A stretch of 64,000 nt of DNA from Ruegeria sp. Ofav3-42 (GTDB lineage: Bacteria; Pseudomonadota; Alphaproteobacteria; Rhodobacterales; Rhodobacteraceae). The stretch lies in the NCBI RefSeq assembly GCF_022347725.1, contig NZ_JAKRGB010000019.1, positions 22,805 to 86,804 of the forward strand, written 5' to 3'. The translations under genes were made by a program, and so were the position numbers. Shown one piece after another: positions 45,601 through 54,176 of the stretch (positions are counted from its first letter, which is position 1; each line of letters begins with the position of its first letter). Under the pieces are notes generated by a model that saw nothing but the letters and a program-made list of their open reading frames with translations, ran no database searches and was not told where the DNA came from.

Positions 45601-46524
45601 ATGCTTGCCTATATCGTCCGGCGGCTATTAATGGCCGTCCCAACGATCCTGTTGCTGATCGTTGCAAGTTTCTTTTTGATGCACTTCGCGCCAGGTGGAC
45701 CCTTCACCTCGGAACGGCCATTGCCGCCCGCGGTTCTGGCCAATATCGAGGCGCGGTACGGGCTGGACCAGCCGCTGTGGAAACAGCTTTGGGATTACCT
45801 GTACAACATCGTCGTGCATTTTGATTTCGGCCCGTCCTTCAAATTCAAGGACCGGGACGTGAATGACATCATCGCGCAGGGTTTCCCGATCTCGCTGACC
45901 TATGGTTCGCTCTCGTTCTTGTTGGCGACATCCGTTGGTGTCGCATTGGGGATTGCCGCTGCGATCAAGCACAACAGCTGGATCGACTATTTCGCCGTCG
46001 GCTTGGGCATCGCTGCACAAGCGCTGCCGAACTTCATCATGGGGCCGATCCTGATCCTGACTTTCACCCTGTGGCTGGGATGGCTGCCGGGCGGTGGTTG
46101 GAACGGCGGTCAGTGGCAATATCTGATCATGCCCGTCATCGCGTTGGCCACGTCGTATATGGGGTCCATCGCGCGGATCACACGCTCGTCGATGCTGGAA
46201 GTTCTGAACTCGAACTTCATTCGCACTGCGCGGGCCAAGGGATTGCCGACAAGAACCGTGATTTGGCGCCACGCGCTGAAACCGACCTTGCTGCCCGTCG
46301 TGTCCTATCTGGGTCCGGTCTTTGTCTACGTTCTGACCGGATCGGTCTTTGTCGACATCTATTTCTCGACCGGTGGACTGGGACAGGCCTATGTGGGGTC
46401 CGCCCTGTCGCGCGACTATGCCGTGCTGCTGGGGGTCACGATCCTTTATGGCGTTCTGACCGTTCTGGTAAACCTGCTGACCGACCTGGCTTATGCCTGG
46501 TTCGATCCGAAAATCCGTTACTGA
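45601..46524 (+). CDS. oppB: oligopeptide ABC transporter permease
   Basis: 307 residues with six membrane helices. The N-terminus MLAYIVRRLLMAVPTILLL and the DQPLWKQLWDYLYN and HFDFGPSFKFKDRDV segments are typical of OppB. The EAA loop reads FIRTARAKGLPTRTVIWRHA. The start MLAYIV is chosen over an upstream in-frame ATG that lies inside the hairpin. It pairs with OppC to form the peptide channel. Confidence 0.93.
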   Translation: MLAYIVRRLLMAVPTILLLIVASFFLMHFAPGGPFTSERPLPPAVLANIEARYGLDQPLWKQLWDYLYNIVVHFDFGPSFKFKDRDVNDIIAQGFPISLTYGSLSFLLATSVGVALGIAAAIKHNSWIDYFAVGLGIAAQALPNFIMGPILILTFTLWLGWLPGGGWNGGQWQYLIMPVIALATSYMGSIARITRSSMLEVLNSNFIRTARAKGLPTRTVIWRHALKPTLLPVVSYLGPVFVYVLTGSVFVDIYFSTGGLGQAYVGSALSRDYAVLLGVTILYGVLTVLVNLLTDLAYAWFDPKIRY

Positions 46525-46534
46525 GGGGCTGGCA

Positions 46535-47464
46535 ATGCTTGGTAAATCACAAAAAGCCGCCCACCTGGCCGAAGACATCACCGATTACACGGTCATTCAG
46601 GGGCGTTCACTCTGGCAAGACGCGCGGATGCGTTTTGTTCGCAATAAGGCCGCAATGGCGAGCCTTTTTATCCTTGGGCTTATCGTTCTGTTCACGATCA
46701 TAGGACCCTACTTCGCTGTCTGGAACAATGAAGAGATCGACTGGAACGTCATGGGCGACGTGCGTGGCATGGGGATGCCGTCCGTCGAAACCGGGCATTT
46801 CTTCGGCGTCGATGACCTGGGGCGTGATCTTTACAGCCGCGTTATTCAGGCGACAACGACGTCATTGTTGGTTGGTCTGATCGGCGCTGCGACGGCGCTG
46901 ATTGTCGGCACATGCTACGGCATCACCGCTGGATACATCGGGGGCCGCACAGACGGTGCCATGATGCGCTTTGTCGATATCCTGTTGGCGATTCCGGCGA
47001 CACTGGTCATTATCCTGCTGCTTGTTGTGGCAGGCCGGTCGTTCGTAATGCTGTTCATCGCGCTTGGTGCGGTCGGTTGGTTGACAATGGCGCGGATTGT
47101 GCGGGGACAGACGCTGACCCTGAAGAACCGCGAATTTATCGAAGCCGCGCGTGCTGCCGGCGTCAGCGAGTTCACGATCATGTATCGCCACATCCTGCCC
47201 AACCTGTTGGGAGTGGTGATCGTCTATGCCTCGCTTCTGGTTCCCGAGATGATCCTGACCGAAAGCTTCATCTCGTTCCTCGGCCTTGGGATTTCGGAAC
47301 CCTACACGTCGTTGGGTCGTCTGATCGCTGAAGGCGCCGGAACAATGGGCTATGGCACCCTTTGGCAGCTGTTGTTCCCGCTCACATTCTACGTCGCAAT
47401 CATCATAACGATGTTCTTCATCGGCGATGGGCTGCGTGACGCTCTGGACCCGAAGGATCGCTGA
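46535..47464 (+). CDS. oppC: oligopeptide ABC transporter permease
   Basis: 309 residues. An N-terminal cytosolic stretch (SLWQDARMRFVRNKAAMASL) leads into the first membrane helix, as in OppC/DppC; six helices are expected. FGVDDLGRDLYSRVI and the EAA loop with EFIEAARAAGVSEFTIMYRH are the family motifs. GAGGGG ahead of ATG 46535 supports the start, 10 bp after oppB. An upstream in-frame start would overlap oppB. Confidence 0.93.
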   Translation: MLGKSQKAAHLAEDITDYTVIQGRSLWQDARMRFVRNKAAMASLFILGLIVLFTIIGPYFAVWNNEEIDWNVMGDVRGMGMPSVETGHFFGVDDLGRDLYSRVIQATTTSLLVGLIGAATALIVGTCYGITAGYIGGRTDGAMMRFVDILLAIPATLVIILLLVVAGRSFVMLFIALGAVGWLTMARIVRGQTLTLKNREFIEAARAAGVSEFTIMYRHILPNLLGVVIVYASLLVPEMILTESFISFLGLGISEPYTSLGRLIAEGAGTMGYGTLWQLLFPLTFYVAIIITMFFIGDGLRDALDPKDR

Positions 47465-47465
47465 T

Positions 47466-49271
47466 ATGAGTCTGTTTTCCATTAAGGACCTGAGCGTCCA
47501 ATTCAACACCCCCGATGGCGTCGTCGAGGCCGTCAAAGGCATCAGTTTCGATATCAATCCGGGCGAATGCTTAGGGATCGTGGGCGAGAGTGGGTCTGGC
47601 AAAAGCCAGACCTTCATGGCCGCGATGGGGTTGTTGCCGCCTGCCGGGCGGGCACTTGGCTCAGCCAAGTTGAACGGTCAGGAAATCCTGAACCTGCCGG
47701 TCAACAAGCTGAACCAAATTCGCGGCGATGATGTCGGCATGATCTTTCAGGACCCGCTGACCGCCCTGACCCCGCACCTGCGGATCGGTCAACAGATGCG
47801 CGAAGTTCTACAAGTTCACGAAGGCCTTCAAGGTTCCGCCGCACGGGCACGTTGTCTGGAATGGTTGGACCGTGTGCGTATCCCCGAGGCCAAACGCCGT
47901 CTGGATCAATACCCGCATGAGCTGTCCGGCGGCATGCGCCAGCGGGTCATGATCGCGATGTCGATGCTGTGTAATCCAAAGCTCTTGATCGCAGATGAAC
48001 CTACAACCGCACTGGATGTGACCGTTCAGGCCGACATTCTGGATCTGATGGTGCGTCTGCAAAAGGATGAAGGCACGGCGATCGCACTCATTACCCACGA
48101 CATGGGTGTCGTCGCGCGGATGTGCGACCGGGTTCAGGTGATGCGGTTGGGTCAGTTCGTGGAAGCTGGAGAGACGCGCGAGATCTTTCGCGCGCCGAAA
48201 CACGAATACACACGAACACTTCTGGAAGCGATGCCTCGCATCGACGCCGGCGATGCACCCAAGGCACTGGACAAGGTCGACGAGCCTCTGCTGAAAGTCG
48301 ATGACGTCAAGGTGCATTTCCCGATCCACGTCTCAGGCGGGTTATTCGGGCACAAAGTGCCGCTGAAGGCCGTTGATGGCGTCAGCTTTGACATCCGAAA
48401 AGGTGAAACGCTGGGCGTTGTGGGCGAGTCGGGCTGCGGAAAGTCAACTCTGGCACGGGCCGTACTGCAGTTGATCGAACCCAGCGCGGGTAACGTCAGC
48501 TGGCTGGGCCATCCCATTGTTGGGTTGAAACGGCGCGAACTGAACAAATACCGCAAGGATTTGCAGATCGTCTTCCAGGACCCTCTGGCAAGCCTCGATC
48601 CGCGAATGACCATCTCGGCCTCGATCGCTGAACCGCTGAAAACTTACCGGCCCGACCTGACCGAGCGCGAGCGCAAGAAGATGGTCGCGGAAATGATGGA
48701 GCGGGTCGGCCTGAAGGCGAACATGATCAACCGTTACCCGCATGAACTGTCCGGTGGTCAGAACCAGCGTGTCGGCATCGCCCGCGCCATGATCAACAAA
48801 CCCAAGCTGATCATCTGCGACGAAGCGGTTTCTGCATTGGACGTCTCAATTCAGGCGCAGATTGTGGAATTGCTGCGAGAATTGCAAAAGGAGTTCGGCC
48901 TGTCGATGATCTTCATCAGCCACGACCTTTCTGTCGTGCGGGCGGTTTCGAACCGGATTATGGTTCTGTATCTGGGCCGGATCGTAGAGTTGGGGGATGG
49001 CGAAGTGATCTGTTCTGATCCGATCCACCCCTATACCAAATCTCTGATCTCGGCCGTCCCAATTCCGGATCCGGACGTGGAACGCAGCAGAACTCGCCTG
49101 AAGTTGCCCGGTGAGCTACCCTCGCCTATGGATCCCAAGGCCGCACTGCGCTTTCTTCCAAGCCGACTTTCAGCCGGAGACACAAACTATGTGCCGCAGC
49201 TGAGCGAAGTGAAGCCTGATCATTTTGTAGCCGAACATGACTCGCTGGAGTCCATCATGGCTAAGGCGTAA
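47466..49271 (+). CDS. fused oligopeptide ABC ATPase (OppD-OppF type)
   Basis: 601 residues with two complete nucleotide-binding domains. The first (about 1-270) has GESGSGKSQT, LSGGMRQRVMIAMSM and LLIADEPTTALDV. The second (about 290-560) has GESGCGKSTLARAV, LSGGQNQRVGIARAM and LIICDEAVSALDVSIQ. Each is followed by the oligopeptide-transporter C-terminal region (PLLEAMP and SLISAVPIPDPD motifs). Fusion of OppD and OppF into one chain is common in alphaproteobacteria. The second Walker B ends DEA rather than DEP, a variant seen in OppF. It starts 1 bp after oppC, and a terminator follows. Confidence 0.93.
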   Translation: MSLFSIKDLSVQFNTPDGVVEAVKGISFDINPGECLGIVGESGSGKSQTFMAAMGLLPPAGRALGSAKLNGQEILNLPVNKLNQIRGDDVGMIFQDPLTALTPHLRIGQQMREVLQVHEGLQGSAARARCLEWLDRVRIPEAKRRLDQYPHELSGGMRQRVMIAMSMLCNPKLLIADEPTTALDVTVQADILDLMVRLQKDEGTAIALITHDMGVVARMCDRVQVMRLGQFVEAGETREIFRAPKHEYTRTLLEAMPRIDAGDAPKALDKVDEPLLKVDDVKVHFPIHVSGGLFGHKVPLKAVDGVSFDIRKGETLGVVGESGCGKSTLARAVLQLIEPSAGNVSWLGHPIVGLKRRELNKYRKDLQIVFQDPLASLDPRMTISASIAEPLKTYRPDLTERERKKMVAEMMERVGLKANMINRYPHELSGGQNQRVGIARAMINKPKLIICDEAVSALDVSIQAQIVELLRELQKEFGLSMIFISHDLSVVRAVSNRIMVLYLGRIVELGDGEVICSDPIHPYTKSLISAVPIPDPDVERSRTRLKLPGELPSPMDPKAALRFLPSRLSAGDTNYVPQLSEVKPDHFVAEHDSLESIMAKA

Positions 49272-49280
49272 CACCTACCC

Positions 49281-49318
49281 TGCCCCGAAGCGACATTTTG
49301 CCTTCGGGGCAGATTTTT
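49281..49318 (+). terminator. rho-independent terminator of the opp operon
   Basis: TGCCCCGAAG (49281-49290) pairs perfectly with CTTCGGGGCA (49302-49311), loop of 11 bases, followed by GATTTTT. The position, 9 bp after the OppDF stop, fits the end of the operon. Confidence 0.8.
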
Positions 49319-49343
49319 AATGGCGGACTTAATCCGCCATTAA
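49317..49343. repeat. second inverted repeat directly after the opp terminator
   Basis: TTAATGGCGGA (49317-49327) and TCCGCCATTAA (49333-49343) form a perfect 11-bp stem with loop CTTAA. It shares its first bases with the T tract of the preceding terminator, so the two hairpins would form in succession. It may be a backup or bidirectional terminator, or a protein-binding palindrome. Confidence 0.6.
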
Positions 49344-49502
49344 GATTTCCCAAAATCACTAATTCGACGAAAATTGACCATATTGTTGACCTACTCCGCC
49401 GCCTCTCTGCCGACGCCTTGGTCAGCTAAAACGGATAATTTTGACTTCCATAGTCAACGGTGGCACGATTTCTCCTGATTGATTGAAGTTAGCCTGTATG
49501 CG

Positions 49503-49531
49503 TTGAATGTTCCGGCGGCGCACCCTATTAG
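49503..49531 (+). promoter_or_regulatory. candidate sigma-70 promoter of galU
   Basis: TTGAAT (49503-49508) and TATTAG (49526-49531) are separated by exactly 17 bases, giving a start site near 49538 and a leader of about 47 bases before galU. Read by eye only. Confidence 0.4.
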
Positions 49532-49584
49532 GTAGCCTTGAAAGCACAATTTCATTCGGACAGTAATTTACACTGAGAGGCAGC

Positions 49585-50478
49585 ATGGCACGTAAGGTCA
49601 CAAAGGCGATTTTTCCGGTAGCAGGTCTGGGCACCCGTTTTCTACCCGCGACAAAATCGGTGCCTAAGGAAATCATGACCCTGGTTGACCGCCCTCTGGT
49701 TCAGTATGCCATCGACGAAGCGCGCGCTGCCGGGATCACAGAGTTTATTTTCGTGACATCGCGCGGGAAATCGGCGTTGGAGGACTATTTCGATTGCAAC
49801 CAAATCCTTGAGCAAACGCTTGAGGAAAAAGGCAAAGACGACCTGTTGGAAACGCTGAAAGCAACCAACATGGAAAGCGGCGCAATCGCCTACATACGCC
49901 AGCACAAAGCGTTGGGTCTGGGCCACGCAGTCTGGTGCGCACGTCGATTGATCGGGGACGAGCCCTTTGCCGTCATGCTCCCGGACGACGTTATCGCGGC
50001 GGATAAGCCCTGCCTGCAACAGATGATCGAAGCCTATGAAGAAACTGGTGGAAACATGGTCGCCACCATGGAGGTTCCTCCCGAAAAAACCAGTTCGTAC
50101 GGTGTGTTGGATGTAGGCGAAAACATCGGTCAGGTCGTACGTGCCCGCGGCATGGTCGAAAAACCCAGCCCCGAAACGGCCCCTTCCAATCTGGCGGTGA
50201 TCGGTCGTTACGTTCTTCGCCCGTCGGTTCTGTACAACCTTAATCAGAACAAGCAAGGCAGCGGTGGCGAGATTCAGTTGACCGATGCGATCGCCGAGGA
50301 CATCAGAAACGGCGTACCGGTCTTTGGCTACAAGTTCGACGGACAGAGGTTTGACTGTGGCTCCAAGTCGGGATTCCTGCAGGCTACTGTCGCCTTTGCG
50401 CTGGCACGTGATGACCTGCGCGACGACTTGCGGCAATATTTGCATGACGCCGTGGTTACGGGTCAGGCCGCACAGTAA
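49585..50478 (+). CDS. galU: UTP-glucose-1-phosphate uridylyltransferase
   Basis: 297 residues. It makes UDP-glucose from UTP and glucose 1-phosphate for polysaccharide and envelope sugar synthesis. The nucleotide-binding N-terminus FPVAGLGTRFLPATKSVPKE and the segments VMLPDDVI, GVVEKP-like RGMVEKPSPE and GGEIQLTDAI are diagnostic, and the length is normal. GAGAGG lies just before the ATG. It is monocistronic with its own promoter after the opp terminator. Confidence 0.95.
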   Translation: MARKVTKAIFPVAGLGTRFLPATKSVPKEIMTLVDRPLVQYAIDEARAAGITEFIFVTSRGKSALEDYFDCNQILEQTLEEKGKDDLLETLKATNMESGAIAYIRQHKALGLGHAVWCARRLIGDEPFAVMLPDDVIAADKPCLQQMIEAYEETGGNMVATMEVPPEKTSSYGVLDVGENIGQVVRARGMVEKPSPETAPSNLAVIGRYVLRPSVLYNLNQNKQGSGGEIQLTDAIAEDIRNGVPVFGYKFDGQRFDCGSKSGFLQATVAFALARDDLRDDLRQYLHDAVVTGQAAQ

Positions 50479-50696
50479 CAGGCTTTACTAACCCTCACGG
50501 GCACAACTGGACGGGGCAAGTTGCATGAGATTCAGCTTGCCTTTCTTGCTTGCGCGCCTGTTTTGCGTTCCGCCAAATGTAAGAGATTAGCAATCTGTTG
50601 CTGGGGCGTTCGGCTCGGTCAGTCGGAATTCATGTGTGTCACGGCAGTGTTGCGCACAATGCAATTGTCGCACTGACAGCCAACGGAGGATGCCCC

Positions 50697-51773
50697 TTGT
50701 CCCAGAATTCACCCAGATTGAATCTGCCTTTCCTTCAACCCTCGCAGGCGCAAAAACACGTCACACATAACGAAGCCCTGCGTCGTCTGGATCTGGTGGT
50801 CCAACTGAATCTTGTGGCAACCGACGTTGCGACTCCACCTGCGGCACCCGCTCAGGGGGAAATTCATGCCATTGGACAATCCCCCACCGGCGATTGGTCC
50901 GGGCAGGCTGGAAAACTAGCGGCCTGGCTGGACAACACCTGGCACTTTTTGGCTCCGGATTTGGGTTGGCGCGCTTGGGATCAAGCCACCGAACGCTTGA
51001 AAGTATGGGACGGAACGACGTGGATCGACCCACCGGTTTCTACGCAGAACTTGCCCGGTGTTGGTATCGCCACCGGGTACGACAGTACCAATCGCCTGTC
51101 GGTCCGATCCCCGGCAACACTGTTGAGTCACGATGGCGGCGGGCATCAACTGAAGATTAACAAGGCCGACGCCGGTGACACCGCATCCCTGTTGTTTCAA
51201 TCCAACTGGACTGGCCACGCCGAAATGGGTTTGTCCGGCACCACCGGGTTTTCGATCAAGGTCTCTCCGGATGGAAACAACTGGTCAGACGCGCTGAGTC
51301 TTGATCCCGCGACCGGAATAGCCAGCGGCTCGGCCGTTCAAAACAACGCGAATGACACTACCGCCGGGCGGCTGATGCGGGCCGATTACGGCTATGGTCC
51401 GGGCAATCTTGTGGGTACGGTCGCGCAGTCTGGCGGAAATCCGACCGGCGCGGTTATCGAACGCGGAAGCACATCAGACGGTGAATTCGTCCGCTTTGCC
51501 GATGGAACACAGATTTGTACAGCAACGCCTGACCCCACAGATTGCACGAATGCCGAGGGCGCCATGTTTGCCAGCGCGCCCGAAGTATGGACGTTCCCGG
51601 CTGCGTTTGCGGCGGGTACCACCCCGGCACTCAGCGGTAGCGGCGGCGCAGCAAGCAGGTATGTTGGGTTCGACACGCCGTCTGAAACCCAGGTTGCGTT
51701 CAAGGTGCTTTCTTCAACGTCTGATCCCGCGACATTTTCGCCAACATGCATCGCCATAGGTCGCTGGTTCTGA
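50697..51773 (+). CDS. DUF2793 domain-containing protein
   Basis: 358 residues if translation begins at TTG 50697, which has GGAGG 7 bases upstream; the open frame extends further back without a better signal. The N-terminal half (NLPFLQPSQAQKHVTHNEAL, then WHFLAPDLGWRAWDQAT) is the DUF2793 signature, a module found in prophage, gene-transfer-agent-like and stand-alone proteins of Rhodobacteraceae. The C-terminal half is Gly/Ser/Thr-rich and beta-strand-like, with a tail-fibre-like style. No signal peptide is seen and function is unknown. No phage genes flank it. Confidence 0.8.
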   Translation: MSQNSPRLNLPFLQPSQAQKHVTHNEALRRLDLVVQLNLVATDVATPPAAPAQGEIHAIGQSPTGDWSGQAGKLAAWLDNTWHFLAPDLGWRAWDQATERLKVWDGTTWIDPPVSTQNLPGVGIATGYDSTNRLSVRSPATLLSHDGGGHQLKINKADAGDTASLLFQSNWTGHAEMGLSGTTGFSIKVSPDGNNWSDALSLDPATGIASGSAVQNNANDTTAGRLMRADYGYGPGNLVGTVAQSGGNPTGAVIERGSTSDGEFVRFADGTQICTATPDPTDCTNAEGAMFASAPEVWTFPAAFAAGTTPALSGSGGAASRYVGFDTPSETQVAFKVLSSTSDPATFSPTCIAIGRWF

Positions 51774-51806
51774 TCCGCCTGACCGCCCGGATCCGCGTTC
51801 GGGCGG

Positions 51807-52784
51807 CTATTTGGCGCGTAGGTTTACGTCAGGCTGTTCCTGGAACCACGCGTAAGTTTCGCGAATTCCATCCTCGAGACCTGTTTTCGCGCGCCACCCC
51901 ATGTCTGCCAAACGGGAAACATCCATCAGCTTTCGCATTGTACCGTCCGGCTTGCTGACATCCTGAGAAATCCGCCCCTTAAACCCGGTGACTTTGGCCA
52001 CCAGTGCGGCAAGCTCGGCGATGGAGATATCCTCGCCACAACCAACATTGATATGGCTCAGCATAGGTTCAGTATTGGCCTCATAGACGTCCCGAGGCAG
52101 GTCCAGAACGAACAGCGACGCTTCGGCCATGTCGTCTACGTGCAGGAACTCGCGCCGTGGCTTGCCGCTGCCCCAGATGACGACCTCGTCCAGCCCATCA
52201 CGCTGCGCCTCGTGGAACCGGCGGATCAGGGCGGGCAAAACGTGGCTGTTTTCGGGGTGGAAATTGTCGCCCGGACCATAGAGGTTTGTCGGCATCACTG
52301 AACGGTAATCCACCCCGTGCTGCCGGTTATAACTTTCGCACAGTTTGATCCCGGCAATTTTGGCCACCGCATAGGGTTCGTTCGTCGGTTCAAGCACGCC
52401 CGTCAGCAACGCATCTTCCCGCATCGGCTGCGGTACGGCACGCGGGTATATGCAGGAACTACCCAGCTGCAGCAGGGTTTTGACTCCGGCAACAAAGGCC
52501 TGATGGATCACATTGCACTCGATCATCAGGTTTTCGTAAATGAAATCTGCCGGATACGTATTGTTGGCGTGAATGCCGCCTACTTTGGCCGCCGCCAAAA
52601 TGACAACATCCGGCCGCTCGCTCTGCATGAACTCGCGAACCGCAGTCTGATCGGTCAGGTCCAGCTCTGCGTGCGTTCGTGTTACTAACTCCAACGCGTC
52701 GCCTGACATCTGACGGCCCTGCAGGCGACGCAAGATTGCTCCGCCAACCATACCGCGATGACCTGCCACATAGGTTTTGCGCAT
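51807..52784 (-). CDS. fcl: GDP-L-fucose synthase
   Basis: 325-residue extended SDR that epimerises and reduces GDP-4-keto-6-deoxymannose to GDP-L-fucose. The NADPH motif GHRGMVGGAI is at residue 8, LGSSCIYP holds the catalytic Ser, and EPYAVAKIAG the Tyr-Lys pair; NLYGPGDNFHPENSHV is typical. It follows gmd by 10 bp on the same strand, giving the complete two-step GDP-fucose pathway. Confidence 0.95.
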   Translation of the reverse strand: MRKTYVAGHRGMVGGAILRRLQGRQMSGDALELVTRTHAELDLTDQTAVREFMQSERPDVVILAAAKVGGIHANNTYPADFIYENLMIECNVIHQAFVAGVKTLLQLGSSCIYPRAVPQPMREDALLTGVLEPTNEPYAVAKIAGIKLCESYNRQHGVDYRSVMPTNLYGPGDNFHPENSHVLPALIRRFHEAQRDGLDEVVIWGSGKPRREFLHVDDMAEASLFVLDLPRDVYEANTEPMLSHINVGCGEDISIAELAALVAKVTGFKGRISQDVSKPDGTMRKLMDVSRLADMGWRAKTGLEDGIRETYAWFQEQPDVNLRAK

Positions 52785-52794
52785 GTCGTCTGCC

Positions 52795-53919
52795 TCAACC
52801 AGATTCCAATGTTACCGGCAATTCGTATCCGTGCTCTTTCAAAAGCGCATGGCGCTTGGCTGTCTTCAAGTCTTCCGAAACCATCTCGGCGCACATCTCC
52901 TGAACAGTCAGTTCAGGGACCCACCCCAACTTGGTCTTGGCATTCGTGGGGTCTCCAAGCAGCGTGTCCACCTCGGCCGGGCGGAAATATTGTGGGTCAA
53001 TACGCACGACGACATCGCCTTGTTTCAAAGCAGGTGCGTTATCGCCTTTCACTGACTTGACTGTCGCGATTTCATCGATGCCCTCGCCCGAGAACTCAAG
53101 CGTTATCCCAAGTTCGTTGGCAGACCATTCAATGAACTGTCGGACCGAATACTGAACGCCTGTTGCGATGACAAAATCCTCGGGGGTGTCTTGTTGCAGC
53201 ATCAGCCACTGCATCCGGACATAGTCTTTGGCGTGCCCCCAGTCGCGCAGGCTGTCTATATTGCCCATGTACAGGCAGCTTTCGAGACCTTGCGCAATAT
53301 TGGCCAAGCCGCGGGTGATTTTACGCGTCACAAAGGTTTCGCCCCGGCGCGGGCTCTCGTGATTGAACAGGATACCGTTGCACGCGTACATGCCGTAGGC
53401 TTCGCGGTAGTTCACGGTGATCCAATAGGAATAGAGCTTGGCAACCGCATAGGGCGAGCGCGGATAGAACGGCGTGGTTTCGCGCTGGGGCGTCTCCTGA
53501 ACCAAACCGTACAACTCGGACGTGGATGCCTGATAAAAACGCGTCTTCTTCTCAAGCCCCAAGAACCGGATCGCCTCTAGCAGGCGCAAAGTACCAATTG
53601 CGTCGACATCTGCGGTGTACTCAGGAGCTTCAAAACTAACCGCCACATGCGATTGGGCACCAAGGTTGTAGACCTCGTCCGGCTGCACTTCCTGAATGAT
53701 ACGCGTCAGGTTCGAAGTATCGCTTAGGTCGCCATAGTGCAGGTGCAGGCGGGGATTGGGAACATGCGGGTCCTGATAGATGTGGTCGATGCGCTGCGTG
53801 TTGAACGATGAAGCACGGCGCTTGATTCCGTGAACCTCATACCCTTTTTCCAGCAAAAACTCAGCCAGATAAGAACCATCCTGCCCTGTGATGCCAGTAA
53901 TCAAAGCTGTTTTTGTCAT
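52795..53919 (-). CDS. gmd: GDP-mannose 4,6-dehydratase
   Basis: 374-residue extended SDR that converts GDP-mannose to GDP-4-keto-6-deoxymannose. GITGQDGSYLAEFLLEKGY at the N-terminus, NLGAQSHVAVSFE, the STSELYG Thr/Ser region and YAVAKLYSYW with the catalytic Tyr-Lys are diagnostic, and the length is normal. It is the first gene of the gmd-fcl pair that supplies fucose for exopolysaccharide or LPS. Transferases for the sugar are not in the window. Confidence 0.95.
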   Translation of the reverse strand: MTKTALITGITGQDGSYLAEFLLEKGYEVHGIKRRASSFNTQRIDHIYQDPHVPNPRLHLHYGDLSDTSNLTRIIQEVQPDEVYNLGAQSHVAVSFEAPEYTADVDAIGTLRLLEAIRFLGLEKKTRFYQASTSELYGLVQETPQRETTPFYPRSPYAVAKLYSYWITVNYREAYGMYACNGILFNHESPRRGETFVTRKITRGLANIAQGLESCLYMGNIDSLRDWGHAKDYVRMQWLMLQQDTPEDFVIATGVQYSVRQFIEWSANELGITLEFSGEGIDEIATVKSVKGDNAPALKQGDVVVRIDPQYFRPAEVDTLLGDPTNAKTKLGWVPELTVQEMCAEMVSEDLKTAKRHALLKEHGYELPVTLESG

Positions 53920-54176
53920 AGCTGCGTTCCACGAAATTCAGTCTGCGTGTTTGCAGTCTCAGAAACAGCAATATCCGCCTGAATGCAAGCAAAGGCCATC
54001 GCCGCGCGCTGATTTCGCGGTTTTAATCCGGACTCAGACCCTTCGTTCGAGGTGCCTAGCGAAGCGGTGCTTTTGCCAGTTTTCGCAAAGGCCTTGGTCT
54101 GATCGCTGCCGCAGTGTGGAGCTTTTGAACTTGAACTGCCGCAAGGAAACGCAAGTGACAAAGCAAGCGGGGGCAG

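Noticed and set aside
45628..46581. 317-codon minus-strand open frame opposite oppB
   Set aside because: Rich in Arg, Gln, Asp and His without motifs; it mirrors the permease gene and is not coding.
46862..47668. 268-codon minus-strand open frame opposite oppC
   Set aside because: Shadow of oppC and the OppDF start, with no recognisable protein style.
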